Assembly (NCBI GenBank): GCA_002929055.1
Contig: PERY01000021.1
Coordinates: 1-50,601, forward strand
Direction: 5' to 3'
DNA from: Methylocystis sp.
Lineage (GTDB): Bacteria; Pseudomonadota; Alphaproteobacteria; Rhizobiales; Beijerinckiaceae
Length of the DNA stretch: 50,601 nucleotides
Part shown: piece by piece, positions 35,336 to 43,329 of the stretch
Layout of the letters: each line of letters begins with the position of its first letter
How positions within the stretch are numbered: the stretch's first letter is position 1
Program-made: the position numbers and the translations under genes
The notes under the pieces: model-generated
The model's database searches: none
What the model was told of the DNA's origin: nothing
The model's input: the letters and a program-made list of their open reading frames with translations, nothing else

Positions 35336-36037
35336 ATGCGCGTTTTATTGATCGAAGACGACAGCGCGACGGCTCAAAGCATCGAGCTCATGCTCAAGTC
35401 CGAGAATTTCAATGTCTATACGACCGACCTCGGCGAAGAAGGCATCGATCTCGGCAAGCTCTATGACTATGACATCATCCTTCTCGACCTGAACCTCCCC
35501 GACATGTCGGGTTATGAGGTTTTGCGCACGCTGCGCGTCGCGAAGGTGAAGACGCCGATCCTGATTCTCTCCGGCCTCGCCGGTATCGAGGACAAGGTGA
35601 AGGGTCTGGGTTTCGGCGCCGACGACTATCTGACCAAGCCCTTCCACAAGGACGAGCTGGTCGCCCGCATCCACGCCATCGTGCGCCGCTCCAAGGGCCA
35701 TGCGCAGTCGGTCATCACCACCGGCGACCTCATCGTCAATCTCGACCAGAAGACCGTGGAGGTCGGCGGCGCCCGCGTGCATCTGACAGGCAAGGAATAC
35801 CAGATGCTGGAGCTGCTTTCGCTCCGCAAGGGCACGACGCTGACGAAAGAGATGTTCCTCAATCATCTCTACGGCGGCATGGACGAGCCGGAACTCAAGA
35901 TCATCGACGTCTTCATCTGCAAGCTGCGCAAGAAACTGGCGAACGCCAGCGACGGGCGCAACTATATCGAGACGGTCTGGGGCCGCGGCTATGTTCTGCG
36001 CGAGCCCAATGAAGCCGACGAGCGCATCACCGCGTAA
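35336..36037 (+). CDS. ctrA: Cell cycle response regulator CtrA
   Basis: This is a 233-residue OmpR-type response regulator that controls cell division, replication and flagellar genes in Alphaproteobacteria. The receiver domain (1-115) has the acidic pocket EDD, the phosphorylated Asp51 in [13 protein letters not shown], and KPF. The winged-helix DNA-binding domain shows [32 protein letters not shown] and [14 protein letters not shown]. The N-terminal 20 residues and position of Asp51 match CtrA from Caulobacter and Rhizobiales as I know them. ChpT, which phosphorylates CtrA, is encoded 5 kb away. A terminator follows at 36070-36099. Confidence 0.97.
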   Translation: MRVLLIEDDSATAQSIELMLKSENFNVYTTDLGEEGIDLGKLYDYDIILLDLNLPDMSGYEVLRTLRVAKVKTPILILSGLAGIEDKVKGLGFGADDYLTKPFHKDELVARIHAIVRRSKGHAQSVITTGDLIVNLDQKTVEVGGARVHLTGKEYQMLELLSLRKGTTLTKEMFLNHLYGGMDEPELKIIDVFICKLRKKLANASDGRNYIETVWGRGYVLREPNEADERITA

Positions 36038-36069
36038 AAGCGGGCGCGACTGAGAAAATGCGGCAAAGA

Positions 36070-36099
36070 AAAAAGCCATGTCGTTGGACATGGCTTTTT
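36070..36099. terminator. Terminator after ctrA, possibly bidirectional
   Basis: GCCATGTC (36075-36082) pairs with GACATGGC (36087-36094) around GTTG, extended by flanking A and T runs. It is followed by TTTTT and preceded by AAAAAA, so it could stop transcription from ctrA and also from the opposite strand. Confidence 0.88.
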
Positions 36100-36130
36100 C
36101 ATTTTGCGTAAGCTGCTTTTCCAGCCGCCG

Positions 36131-36160
36131 AGAAAAATGCGCGCCGGACGACGCGCATTT
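36131..36160 (-). terminator. Terminator of the chemotaxis operon after cheR
   Basis: On the minus strand a stem formed by AAATGCGCG (36160-36152) and CGCGCATTT (36143-36135) with an eight-base loop runs into TTTTTCT. It is 23 bases beyond the cheR stop. Confidence 0.78.
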
Positions 36161-36182
36161 CAGCGTTTTCTGGCTTTCCGCT

Positions 36183-37016
36183 TCAGGCAAGGCGCAACTG
36201 CGGCGAGGCGCGGCGGCGGGTCCGCCACAGGCCGTCCTCGGAAACCTTTGTGAAGTAGGCGTTGGGCTCGCTCGTCGCCTCGGCGGCGCCGAGATACAGA
36301 TAGCCGCCGTCGCTGAGCGCATTGGACAGTCGGCCAAGAACGGCCTGCTTGTTCTCCGAATCAAAATACATCAGCACATTGCGGCAGAAGATGACGTCGA
36401 AGGCGCCGAGTTCGGAATAGTCGGAGAGCAGATTGAAGTCGCGGAAATCGATGCGCGCGCGCAGATGCTCGTTGACGCGCCAGGCCTCTTCCCTGCGGTG
36501 GAAATAGCGCAGCAGCTGACTCGTGGAGAGTCCGCGCTGCACCTCGAACTGGCTGTAGCTGCCGTTGCGCGCCGCATCGATCGCCGCGGTCGAGAGATCG
36601 GTGGCGAGAATCTCGAGGCTCCAGCCACGCAGCGCCGTCGCGTCCTGATCCAGCGTCATCGCAAGCGAATAGGCTTCCTGGCCGGTCGAGCAGGCGGCGC
36701 ACCAGAAGCGCAGACGCCGCTCATGCGCGCGCGCGGCGATCAGATCGGGCAGAACCTTGCTGCGAAACGTCTCGAAGGGCGTGCGGTCGCGGAAGAACAG
36801 CGTCTCATTGGTGGTCATGGCGTCGATCACATCTCTCTGAAAAAGCGGATTCCCGTGGCCTTCAAACGCTTCCACGAGGTGAGCGAAACTGTCGTATCCA
36901 TGCGCGCGCATCACGGGCGCGAGGCGGCTTTCGGCGAGATATTGCCTGTCGGCGTCGAGGGCGATGCCCGTGAGCGCGGCGAGGCGGCGCCGAAAGCGCG
37001 CGAAGACGAGGTTCAT
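36183..37016 (-). CDS. cheR: Chemotaxis protein methyltransferase CheR
   Basis: This is a 277-residue S-adenosylmethionine-dependent enzyme that methylates glutamates of chemoreceptors. An N-terminal helical domain (about 1-75) is followed by MTTNETLFFRDRTPFETF. The SAM-binding core has RFWCAACSTGQEAYSLAM, ILATDLSTAAIDAARNGSY and FDVIFCRNVLMYFD. ATG 37016 (MNLVFARF) gives the usual length; an upstream reading adds 18 residues without family support. It is the last gene of the cluster and is separated from cheY by 131 bases, where cheB would often be found. Confidence 0.95.
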   Translation of the reverse strand: MNLVFARFRRRLAALTGIALDADRQYLAESRLAPVMRAHGYDSFAHLVEAFEGHGNPLFQRDVIDAMTTNETLFFRDRTPFETFRSKVLPDLIAARAHERRLRFWCAACSTGQEAYSLAMTLDQDATALRGWSLEILATDLSTAAIDAARNGSYSQFEVQRGLSTSQLLRYFHRREEAWRVNEHLRARIDFRDFNLLSDYSELGAFDVIFCRNVLMYFDSENKQAVLGRLSNALSDGGYLYLGAAEATSEPNAYFTKVSEDGLWRTRRRASPQLRLA

Positions 37017-37109
37017 GCGAAGGCCCTCCGTTCCGGAGAGCGCATGCGAGCGGGCGGCCGCAACCGCCATTCGAGAAAATCACGCATTCTACAAACGCCT
37101 TGACTGCCT

Positions 37110-37132
37110 CTCGCCGGCCCATTGCCGGCGAG
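37110..37132. other. Hairpin between cheY and cheR
   Basis: CTCGCCGGC (37110-37118) and GCCGGCGAG (37124-37132) form a perfect nine-pair stem with a five-base loop, 16 bases after the cheY stop. No U-run follows on the minus strand, so it is not a classical terminator; it may stabilise or attenuate the transcript. Confidence 0.6.
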
Positions 37133-37147
37133 CCTCGAAAACCGGCC

Positions 37148-37513
37148 TCAGACGAGGCCGATTTCCTCGAACTTGGAACGCACGATGTTCTGGTCGAAGG
37201 GTTTCATGATGTATTCGTCGGCGCCGGCGTGCATCGCGCGGGCGATATGGCCGACTTCGTTCTCGGTGGTGCAGAACACGACCTTCGGCGACGCGCCTCC
37301 CGGCATGCGGCGCAGCGCGCAGAGAAATTCGAAGCCGTCCATCTCCGGCATGTTCCAGTCGAGCAGAATGGCGTCCGGCATGCCCTTCTCGCATTCGGCG
37401 AGGGCCGCCTTGCCGTCACCGGCCTCGGTGGTGCGGAAATGCAGACCTTCAAGAATGCGCCGGGCGACCTTGCGGATCACGGCGGAGTCGTCGACGACGA
37501 GCACCTGTTTCAT
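37148..37513 (-). CDS. cheY: Single-domain response regulator CheY
   Basis: This is a 121-residue receiver-only protein. The acidic pair VVDD (residues 7-9), phosphorylated Asp52 in LLDWNMPEMDG, the conserved Thr in FCTTENE and Lys in YIMKPFD are all present. It carries the phosphoryl signal from CheA to the flagellar motor or another target. Its ATG overlaps the cheW stop as ATGA (37510-37513). The sequence is closest in style to alphaproteobacterial CheY proteins encoded with hybrid CheA. Confidence 0.95.
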   Translation of the reverse strand: MKQVLVVDDSAVIRKVARRILEGLHFRTTEAGDGKAALAECEKGMPDAILLDWNMPEMDGFEFLCALRRMPGGASPKVVFCTTENEVGHIARAMHAGADEYIMKPFDQNIVRSKFEEIGLV

Positions 37514-38058
37514 GCGTTTGCTCCTCTGTTTGAAACAACTTGTCTCACCTCGCGAAGCGTCGCTTCGCTGAGTTTTGCGACCCGCCGCAGCACGGCCTCG
37601 ATGTCGAGGATCGACAGAAAGCCGTCATTGTGGCGGTAGCACCCGTCCATCAGCTCCGCGAGCCGCGGATCGATGTGGGCGGGGCAATTGATGCGGTCGG
37701 ACTCGTTCGTGGAGACGACGTCCTGCGTCTCGTCCACGAGCAGGGCATATTCATCGCCATTGTGCTCGATGCCGACGGCGAGCGTCTTGCTCTCGCCCGT
37801 CGCCTCGCCGAGCCACAGGCAGCGGTCGAGATGCAGCACGGTGACGATGCGTCCGCGCAGGTTGGTGAGCCCGGCGACCTCGGGCGGCGCCAGCGGCACG
37901 GCCGTGAGATTGTCGACGTAGAAGATCGTCTTCACGCTATCGACCGGCACGCCGATCGTCTGTCCGCGAACCTTGATCGTGAAGAAGCGGCTCTGCACCG
38001 TCGCAGCGCTCGCGCGCTTGCGGCTGTAACTGAAGTCGGCGATGTCGAAATTGCTCAT
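37510..38058 (-). CDS. cheW: Chemotaxis coupling protein CheW
   Basis: This is a 182-residue adaptor linking chemoreceptors to CheA. The CheW beta-barrel runs from about residue 23 to 165, with RFFTIKVRGQTIGVPVDSVK, PEVAGLTNLRGRIVTVLHL (the hallmark NLRG segment) and YALLVDETQDVV. The first 20 residues, SNFDIADFSYSRKR, are an extension. ATG 38058 overlaps the cheA stop (ATGA), which fixes the start; the open frame upstream lies inside cheA. The end overlaps cheY the same way, so cheA, cheW and cheY are translationally linked. Confidence 0.95.
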   Translation of the reverse strand: MSNFDIADFSYSRKRASAATVQSRFFTIKVRGQTIGVPVDSVKTIFYVDNLTAVPLAPPEVAGLTNLRGRIVTVLHLDRCLWLGEATGESKTLAVGIEHNGDEYALLVDETQDVVSTNESDRINCPAHIDPRLAELMDGCYRHNDGFLSILDIEAVLRRVAKLSEATLREVRQVVSNRGANA

Positions 38059-40628
38059 GCCGCGATCTCCGCCATCACGCGCCGCTCGATCTCGTCGCCC
38101 AGGGAAGAAACGCCCTTGAGAAGCTGATCGACAGCCTCGAGGAGCGCACGGCGGTCGAACTTGCCGACGACGGCGCTGACGCCGCAAAGCGAAGCGACCT
38201 CGACCGCGCTCGCCGTCTTCTGCGGCGCGAGCGCGACGATGGGCAGGGTCTCGAACCCCGGGCATTGAAGCAGCGCCCGCGCGAGGGCGTAGCCGTCCAT
38301 CTCGGGCATGTCGATGTCCGTCACCGCGGCATGGATTTTCAGGCCGCGCTCGATCAGCGCCAGCGCCTCCTTGCCGGAGGCGGCGGTCGAGACCTCATAG
38401 CCTGCGGCGAGCAGCACAGGGGCCAGCATGTCGCGGAAGAATTGCTTGTCGTCGACGAGCAGGATGCGCGGACGCTGGTTCACGCCACGCGTCAATACGC
38501 TCGGATCGACGCTCTCGATGAAATAAGCGACATCGAGAACCTCGACGATCTGGTCATTGATGTTGACCGTGCCGATGACGCTCGGGTCGGTGCTGCGCTT
38601 CTGGAAGACGAGCGCCTCCTCGGCGACGTCGATGATCTCTTCCGCCAGAAGCGCGATCGCCTGCCCCGCGCCGGCGAGCACCAGGACCGGATACTCCGCC
38701 TTGCCGAGATGAATGTCCGCGGCTGCCGGGATGATCGGCAGCAGCCGTCCCTCGTGCAGCATCAGATAGCCGTCGCCCGATTTGGCGAAGCGATCGGAGC
38801 TGACTTCTTCGATGCGCATGATGAGCGACAGCGGCAGCGCCTTCAGCGCGCCCGCGCCGGCGCGCATCAGCACGATGCGGGTCTTCTCCCGCTCCGGCGT
38901 CGCCGCCTCTGTCGCAACGGGGCGCTGCGGTTCGGCGATGTTGTCGAGGCCGACGCGCTCGACGATCGCCGCCGGATCGAGGATCAGCACGACGCCGCCG
39001 TCGCCGAGAATCGTCTGGCCCGAAAAGACGCCGATGCGCGCGAGCGGACCGACAAGCGGTTCGATCACGACTTCCTGAACGTCGGCGATGCTCTCGACGA
39101 GCAGTCCGAAGCGCACGCCGCCGACGCGCAGGATGACCACGAAGCCGTTGCGGCGCTCGCCGCCCGAGGAAGGGAGATTGAGCGCGACAGCGAGATCGGC
39201 GAGCGGCAGGGCGTCGCCGCGCAGACGCAGCACGGGCGCGTCGTGAATGAGCTGGATTTCGTGGTCGAATCCGTCGCCGACGCCCACAACCTCAACCACC
39301 GCCATCTGCGGAATGGCGAAACGCGAGCCGCCGCTCGACAGGATGAGCGCCGGGGCGATGGCGAGGGTGAGCGGAATGCGCAGCGTGACGGTGGTGCCCT
39401 TGCCGGGCTTGGAGTTGAGCGAAACCGTGCCGCCGATGGACTGGATGTTTTCGCGCACGACGTCCATGCCGACGCCGCGGCCCGACACGCGGGTGACGGC
39501 CGCGGCGGTCGAGAAGCCGGGCAGGAGGATGAACTGGAAAATGTCGGAGTCGCTCATGCGCGAAAGCAATTCCGCCGTCGCGAGGCCGCGCGCGATCGCC
39601 TTCGCCTTTATGCCCGCAAGATCGAGCCCGCGCCCGTCGTCCTTCACCTCGATGGTGATCTGGCCGGCGTCGTAGGTGGCGGAGATGCGGATGAGGCCGA
39701 TCTCCGGCTTGCCCAGGCGCAGCCGCTCCGCAATAGTCTCCAGCCCGTGGTCGGCGGCGTTGCGGAGAATATGCGTCAGCGGCGCCCGGATGAGCTCGAT
39801 GACCTGGCGGTCGAGCTCCGTCTCGGCGCCATAGGTGACGAGTTCGATCTTCTTGCCGAGATCGATCGAGAGGTCGCGAACGAGGCGCGGGAGCGTCGCG
39901 AAAAGCCGCTCGACGGGCTGCATGCGCACACGCATGACGGCGTCCTGCAGGTCGCTCGTCACGCTGGAGAGATTTTGCACCGACGCCTTCACCGTCTCGT
40001 CGCCGGCGGCGGCCGAGAGCTCGAGCAGCTGGTTGCGGGTCAGCACCAGCTCGGAGACGATGCCCATGAGCCGGTCGAGCACGCCGACCGAGACGCGCAC
40101 CGTTTCGCCCATACGCACGCCGGGGGCATGAATGTGCTCCGGCATGGTCGCAAGATGCGAGGGATTGAAGAGCGGCGCCGGCGCGGGGTCGGCTGGCGTT
40201 TCGCCCTCGGGCGGCGCTTGCGTCGCCGCCTGAGCCGGCGCCTGTCCGGGGCGCAGACTCGCAGCGCCGCGCTCGAGCTCCTGCAGGAGATCGGCGTCGT
40301 CGCCTTCGGGCTCCGTCTCCGAGGCGGCGATGTCGAGGAGCAGCGCCGACAGCCGGTCGACGGCGGCGAGGATGAGAGAGACATGACCCGGCGTCGCCGT
40401 CGCGCCGTCGCGCAAACGGCCGATCAGCGTCTCGGTGGCGTGGGTGAGGCGCGCGACGCGCGGCAGGCTGAGAAAGCCGCTCGACCCTTTGATCGTGTGG
40501 ATGTGCCTGAAAAGGCTGGCGATCAGCGCAGGATCCGCCTGATCCTTCTCGAAGCGCAGCAGCTCAGTCGACGCCGCGTCGATGTGCTCGGTCGCTTCTT
40601 GAAGAAATTCTTTAAGCAGATCGTCCAT
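38055..40628 (-). CDS. cheA: Hybrid chemotaxis histidine kinase CheA with C-terminal receiver domain
   Basis: This is an 857-residue kinase. The Hpt domain carries the phosphorylated His44 in RHIHTIKGSSGF. A Pro/Ala-rich linker (about 125-160) replaces a typical P2 domain. The dimerisation helices follow, then the ATP-binding domain with HILRNAADHGLE (N box), DDGRGLD (G1) and GRGVGMDVV (G2). A CheW-like P5 domain comes next, then a second, diverged CheW-like region (about 590-720) and a receiver domain (about 735-850) with VDD and VTDIDMPEMDG. Receiver-tailed CheA proteins are known in Alphaproteobacteria. ATG 40628 (MDDLLKEF) gives the usual Hpt start. It is the first gene of its operon, after the chpT terminator. 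Confidence 0.95.
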   Translation of the reverse strand: MDDLLKEFLQEATEHIDAASTELLRFEKDQADPALIASLFRHIHTIKGSSGFLSLPRVARLTHATETLIGRLRDGATATPGHVSLILAAVDRLSALLLDIAASETEPEGDDADLLQELERGAASLRPGQAPAQAATQAPPEGETPADPAPAPLFNPSHLATMPEHIHAPGVRMGETVRVSVGVLDRLMGIVSELVLTRNQLLELSAAAGDETVKASVQNLSSVTSDLQDAVMRVRMQPVERLFATLPRLVRDLSIDLGKKIELVTYGAETELDRQVIELIRAPLTHILRNAADHGLETIAERLRLGKPEIGLIRISATYDAGQITIEVKDDGRGLDLAGIKAKAIARGLATAELLSRMSDSDIFQFILLPGFSTAAAVTRVSGRGVGMDVVRENIQSIGGTVSLNSKPGKGTTVTLRIPLTLAIAPALILSSGGSRFAIPQMAVVEVVGVGDGFDHEIQLIHDAPVLRLRGDALPLADLAVALNLPSSGGERRNGFVVILRVGGVRFGLLVESIADVQEVVIEPLVGPLARIGVFSGQTILGDGGVVLILDPAAIVERVGLDNIAEPQRPVATEAATPEREKTRIVLMRAGAGALKALPLSLIMRIEEVSSDRFAKSGDGYLMLHEGRLLPIIPAAADIHLGKAEYPVLVLAGAGQAIALLAEEIIDVAEEALVFQKRSTDPSVIGTVNINDQIVEVLDVAYFIESVDPSVLTRGVNQRPRILLVDDKQFFRDMLAPVLLAAGYEVSTAASGKEALALIERGLKIHAAVTDIDMPEMDGYALARALLQCPGFETLPIVALAPQKTASAVEVASLCGVSAVVGKFDRRALLEAVDQLLKGVSSLGDEIERRVMAEIAA

Positions 40629-40744
40629 GCAACGCCTCACGCCGCTTGAGCGCGGCGATGGGCGGAGTATGGGGAAAACGGGTTAAAAGAACCGAAACCC
40701 GAGGTTGCAGGTTTACAGTTGGGGGCCGACGTGATCGGGCGCGC

Positions 40745-40768
40745 AAAAGGCCGCCCTGCGGCGGCCTT
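40745..40768 (-). terminator. Rho-independent terminator after chpT
   Basis: AAGGCCGCC (40747-40755) pairs with GGCGGCCTT (40760-40768) around CTGC, followed on the minus strand by TTTT. It ends chpT transcripts 27 bases after the stop, so cheA probably has its own promoter in the remaining 116 bases. Confidence 0.82.
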
Positions 40769-40794
40769 CCGAATGTCGCGCCCTGCGCCTTCGA

Positions 40795-41478
40795 TCAGGC
40801 TACGGCGCTCTGCGGCTCCTGCGCCTCGGCAAGCGCTTCGGCCGGCCTGGCTTCGATCGTCACCAATTCGGGCTCGCTCGTCACGGTGATGTCGAGGCCG
40901 CAGGCCTTGGCGACGAGACCTGCGTAATATGGCTGGATGGCGCGCGCGTCGATCGCGCCTTCCTCAGCCTCGCCCGAGAGCAGCGCAGGAATGGTGGCGG
41001 CGACGCGGGCGTTGGTTCCCTTCGCTTCGATCTTGAAGGCGATCCGCTCCTCGTCGCCGGTCGACGACACGGAGATGACGCCGCCGCGCGGGATCGTGGC
41101 GTCGGCGAGAAGGCAGAGATTGAGCAGCAGCTTCACCTTGTTCTTCGACATGAGGACGCGCGGAACGCTCCAGTTGAGCTGGGTGCGTTCGTCGGCGAGA
41201 AGCTGGCGGGTGACGAGTTCGGCGTCGCCCGTGTCGATGGAGGCGCCCTTGGAGCCGGCGGCGCCGAAGGCGAGGCGGCAGAACTGAAGACGCGACGACG
41301 CTTCATTTGCGCTGGACTTAATGAGCGCGAGCGCATGGCCGCGCATCTCGGCGTCCTTCTCCTCCTCCAGAACCTCGAGGCCGTTGACGATGGCGCCGAC
41401 CGGAGAAATCACGTCATGGCAGACCCGCGAGGACAGCAGGGCCGCGAGATCGAGTGCGTCGAGCGAGAACTGTGTCAT
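40795..41478 (-). CDS. chpT: Histidine phosphotransferase ChpT
   Basis: This is a 227-residue dimeric phosphotransferase that receives phosphate from the CckA kinase and passes it to CtrA and CpdR. The N-terminal helix has the active His21 in SSRVCHDVISPVGAIVNGLEVL, the typical ChpT pattern. The C-terminal half is a degenerate ATPase-like fold (NKVKLLLNLCLLADATIPRGG, PYYAGLVAKACGLDITV) that does not bind ATP. It lies on the same strand as the che operon but is separated by a terminator. One GANTC site occurs upstream at 41578-41582. Confidence 0.94.
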   Translation of the reverse strand: MTQFSLDALDLAALLSSRVCHDVISPVGAIVNGLEVLEEEKDAEMRGHALALIKSSANEASSRLQFCRLAFGAAGSKGASIDTGDAELVTRQLLADERTQLNWSVPRVLMSKNKVKLLLNLCLLADATIPRGGVISVSSTGDEERIAFKIEAKGTNARVAATIPALLSGEAEEGAIDARAIQPYYAGLVAKACGLDITVTSEPELVTIEARPAEALAEAQEPQSAVA

Positions 41479-41674
41479 GGAGCCATTCCCGGTGGCGCCG
41501 CGCGGCGCGTGAAGGTTTCGGTAGCGCGTTCAAAAACATCGCGAATTAAACGCAGACGACGCGGATTGCACGGGCGCGAATCAGCGCGGACAGTCTATAG
41601 GAAAAGTAACTGTCGGCGCGCGGATTGCAAATACGGCGGCGATTGGTCGTAAACAAAGCCTGAAGGGCGGCCCG

Positions 41675-42517
41675 ATGACAGGACAGACAATGCCGATCAT
41701 GAACGCGCGCTCCGACCGCCAGAGTCTCGCGCGGCTCTTTGGCGATCTCGTCGTCGGAGCGGGTGCGCTCGCCATGGAAGTGCTGGCGCGTCCCGAGATC
41801 GGCGCGCAGCTCAAATCCGACAAGTCGCCCGTCACCGAGGCGGACGAGCGCGTCGAGGAATATCTGCTTGCGGCGCTCGCGCGCGACCTGCCGGGCGTGC
41901 CGATCATCGCCGAGGAAGCGGCGGCGCGCGGCGAGTCCGTCACGCATGGCTCGGCCTTCCTGCTCATCGACCCCATCGACGGCACGCGCGAATTTCTCGC
42001 GCGCAGCCCCGAATTCACGGTCAATCTGGCGCTCATCATCGACGGCGCGCCGGTCGCCGGCGCCATCTCGGCGCCCGCGCAGGCGAAAGTCTGGTTCGGC
42101 GGCGCGGACAGCTTCGCCGCCGACGCCGCGCCCGGCGGCGCCCTCCCCGCGCCGCAGGACTGGCGGCGGCTGCGCACCCGCAAGGCCCCGCCCAAAGGCA
42201 TGACGGCGCTCGTCTCGAAATCCCATCTCGACGCGCAGACGACCGACTTCATCTCCCGCCTGCCGGTGATCCGCCGCATGTCGGTCGGCTCCTCCCTGAA
42301 ATTCTGCGCCGTCGCGGAGGGCCTCGCCGACGTCTATCCACGCTTCGGGCCGACGATGGAATGGGACACGGCGGCGGGCGACGCCATCCTGCGCGCGGCG
42401 GGCGGCGCGGTGCTCGATCCCGCCGGCGCGCCGCTCCTCTACAACAAGGCCGGCGCGAAATATCTCAACGGCTCCTTCATCGCCTGGGGCGACCCTTCAG
42501 CCTCAACGCTTTCTTAA
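41675..42517 (+). CDS. cysQ: 3'(2'),5'-bisphosphate nucleotidase CysQ
   Basis: This is a 280-residue inositol monophosphatase-family enzyme that hydrolyses 3'-phosphoadenosine 5'-phosphate, the by-product of sulfate assimilation. Metal-binding motifs are EEAAARG (Glu in IIAEEAA), IDPIDGTREF (the DPIDGT signature) and EWDTAAGDAI near the C-terminus. SDKSPVTEADERVE is the substrate-side N-terminal motif. ATG 41675 has only a weak ribosome binding site, and ATG 41690 (MPIMNARS) is possible. It is divergent from chpT across 196 bases. Confidence 0.93.
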   Translation: MTGQTMPIMNARSDRQSLARLFGDLVVGAGALAMEVLARPEIGAQLKSDKSPVTEADERVEEYLLAALARDLPGVPIIAEEAAARGESVTHGSAFLLIDPIDGTREFLARSPEFTVNLALIIDGAPVAGAISAPAQAKVWFGGADSFAADAAPGGALPAPQDWRRLRTRKAPPKGMTALVSKSHLDAQTTDFISRLPVIRRMSVGSSLKFCAVAEGLADVYPRFGPTMEWDTAAGDAILRAAGGAVLDPAGAPLLYNKAGAKYLNGSFIAWGDPSASTLS

Positions 42518-42647
42518 GGACGCGGCGCGAATCTCACCGAAGACGCTAACCCCGCCGTAAGCATGACGCATCCGCGCCGCGCCGCGGCCGCATTCGACGC
42601 CGAACCGTCGATGCGTTGCCAACAAGCGTCTTCGGAGCATGAGCGAT

Positions 42648-43238
42648 ATGAGCGCCTCGCATAGTTCGTCCTCACGCCGCGACCTTCTTCGCCTCGCCGC
42701 CGCATCTGCGGCCAGCGCTGCGCTTCCACGGTCAGCCTGGTCCTCGCAGCGTTTGGAGACTTACTCCACGGGAGAGATCGTCGAGAACGGCCATCACTTC
42801 TTCGGATCGATCTCGCGCGGACTCGCCGACGGGCTCGAGCGCGCGAACAAGAGCTGGGGCCGCCCCAACGCCTACATCCTCGGGCAGGAGGCGGGCGGGG
42901 CCTTCGTCGGCGGCCTGCGCTACGGCGAAGGCACGATGTTCACCCGCAACGCCGGCCGCAAGCGCGTCTTCTGGCAGGGCCCCTCGATCGGCTTCGACGC
43001 CGGCGCGGACGGCGCCCGCACGATGATGCTGGTCTACAATCTGCCGGAGGTGGACTCGATCTACCGCCGCTACGCCGGCGTCAACGGCTCGGCCTATCTC
43101 GTCGGCGGCCTCGGCTTCACGGCGCTCAACAATCAGGAAGTCGTCGTGATGCCCGTTCGCGCCGGCCTCGGCGCGCGGCTCGGCCTCGCCATCGGCTATC
43201 TGAAGTTCACACCGGACTCGACCTGGAACCCGTTCTGA
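42648..43238 (+). CDS. eipA: DUF1134 periplasmic envelope protein, EipA-like
   Basis: This is a 196-residue exported protein. The N-terminus SSSRRDLLRLAAASAASAALPRSA is a twin-arginine (Tat) signal. The mature part matches the DUF1134 pattern: YSTGEIVENGHHFFGSISRGLA, GRPNAYILGQEAGGAFVGGLRYGEGTM and GPSIGFDAGADGARTMMLVYNL. EipA from Brucella, a DUF1134 protein, supports envelope integrity and is reported to be under CtrA control. A degenerate CtrA-like site, CTAA-N7-GTAA, is at 42546-42560. ATG 42648 has GGAG ten bases upstream; ATG 42639 is the alternative but sits too close to that site. The symbol is by family analogy. Confidence 0.85.
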   Translation: MSASHSSSSRRDLLRLAAASAASAALPRSAWSSQRLETYSTGEIVENGHHFFGSISRGLADGLERANKSWGRPNAYILGQEAGGAFVGGLRYGEGTMFTRNAGRKRVFWQGPSIGFDAGADGARTMMLVYNLPEVDSIYRRYAGVNGSAYLVGGLGFTALNNQEVVVMPVRAGLGARLGLAIGYLKFTPDSTWNPF

Positions 43239-43329
43239 CGCTCGCGCCGCCTTTTGATTTCACCGCCGGGACGTGGCACTCTCACACCGTCCCGCCCGAT
43301 AATCGCGCGGCGGCGCGAGGTTTTGCGTC

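Noticed and set aside
38265..40649. 794-codon open frame on the plus strand inside cheA
   Set aside because: It is antisense to a kinase with all Hpt, ATP-binding, CheW and receiver motifs, and its own composition is not protein-like.
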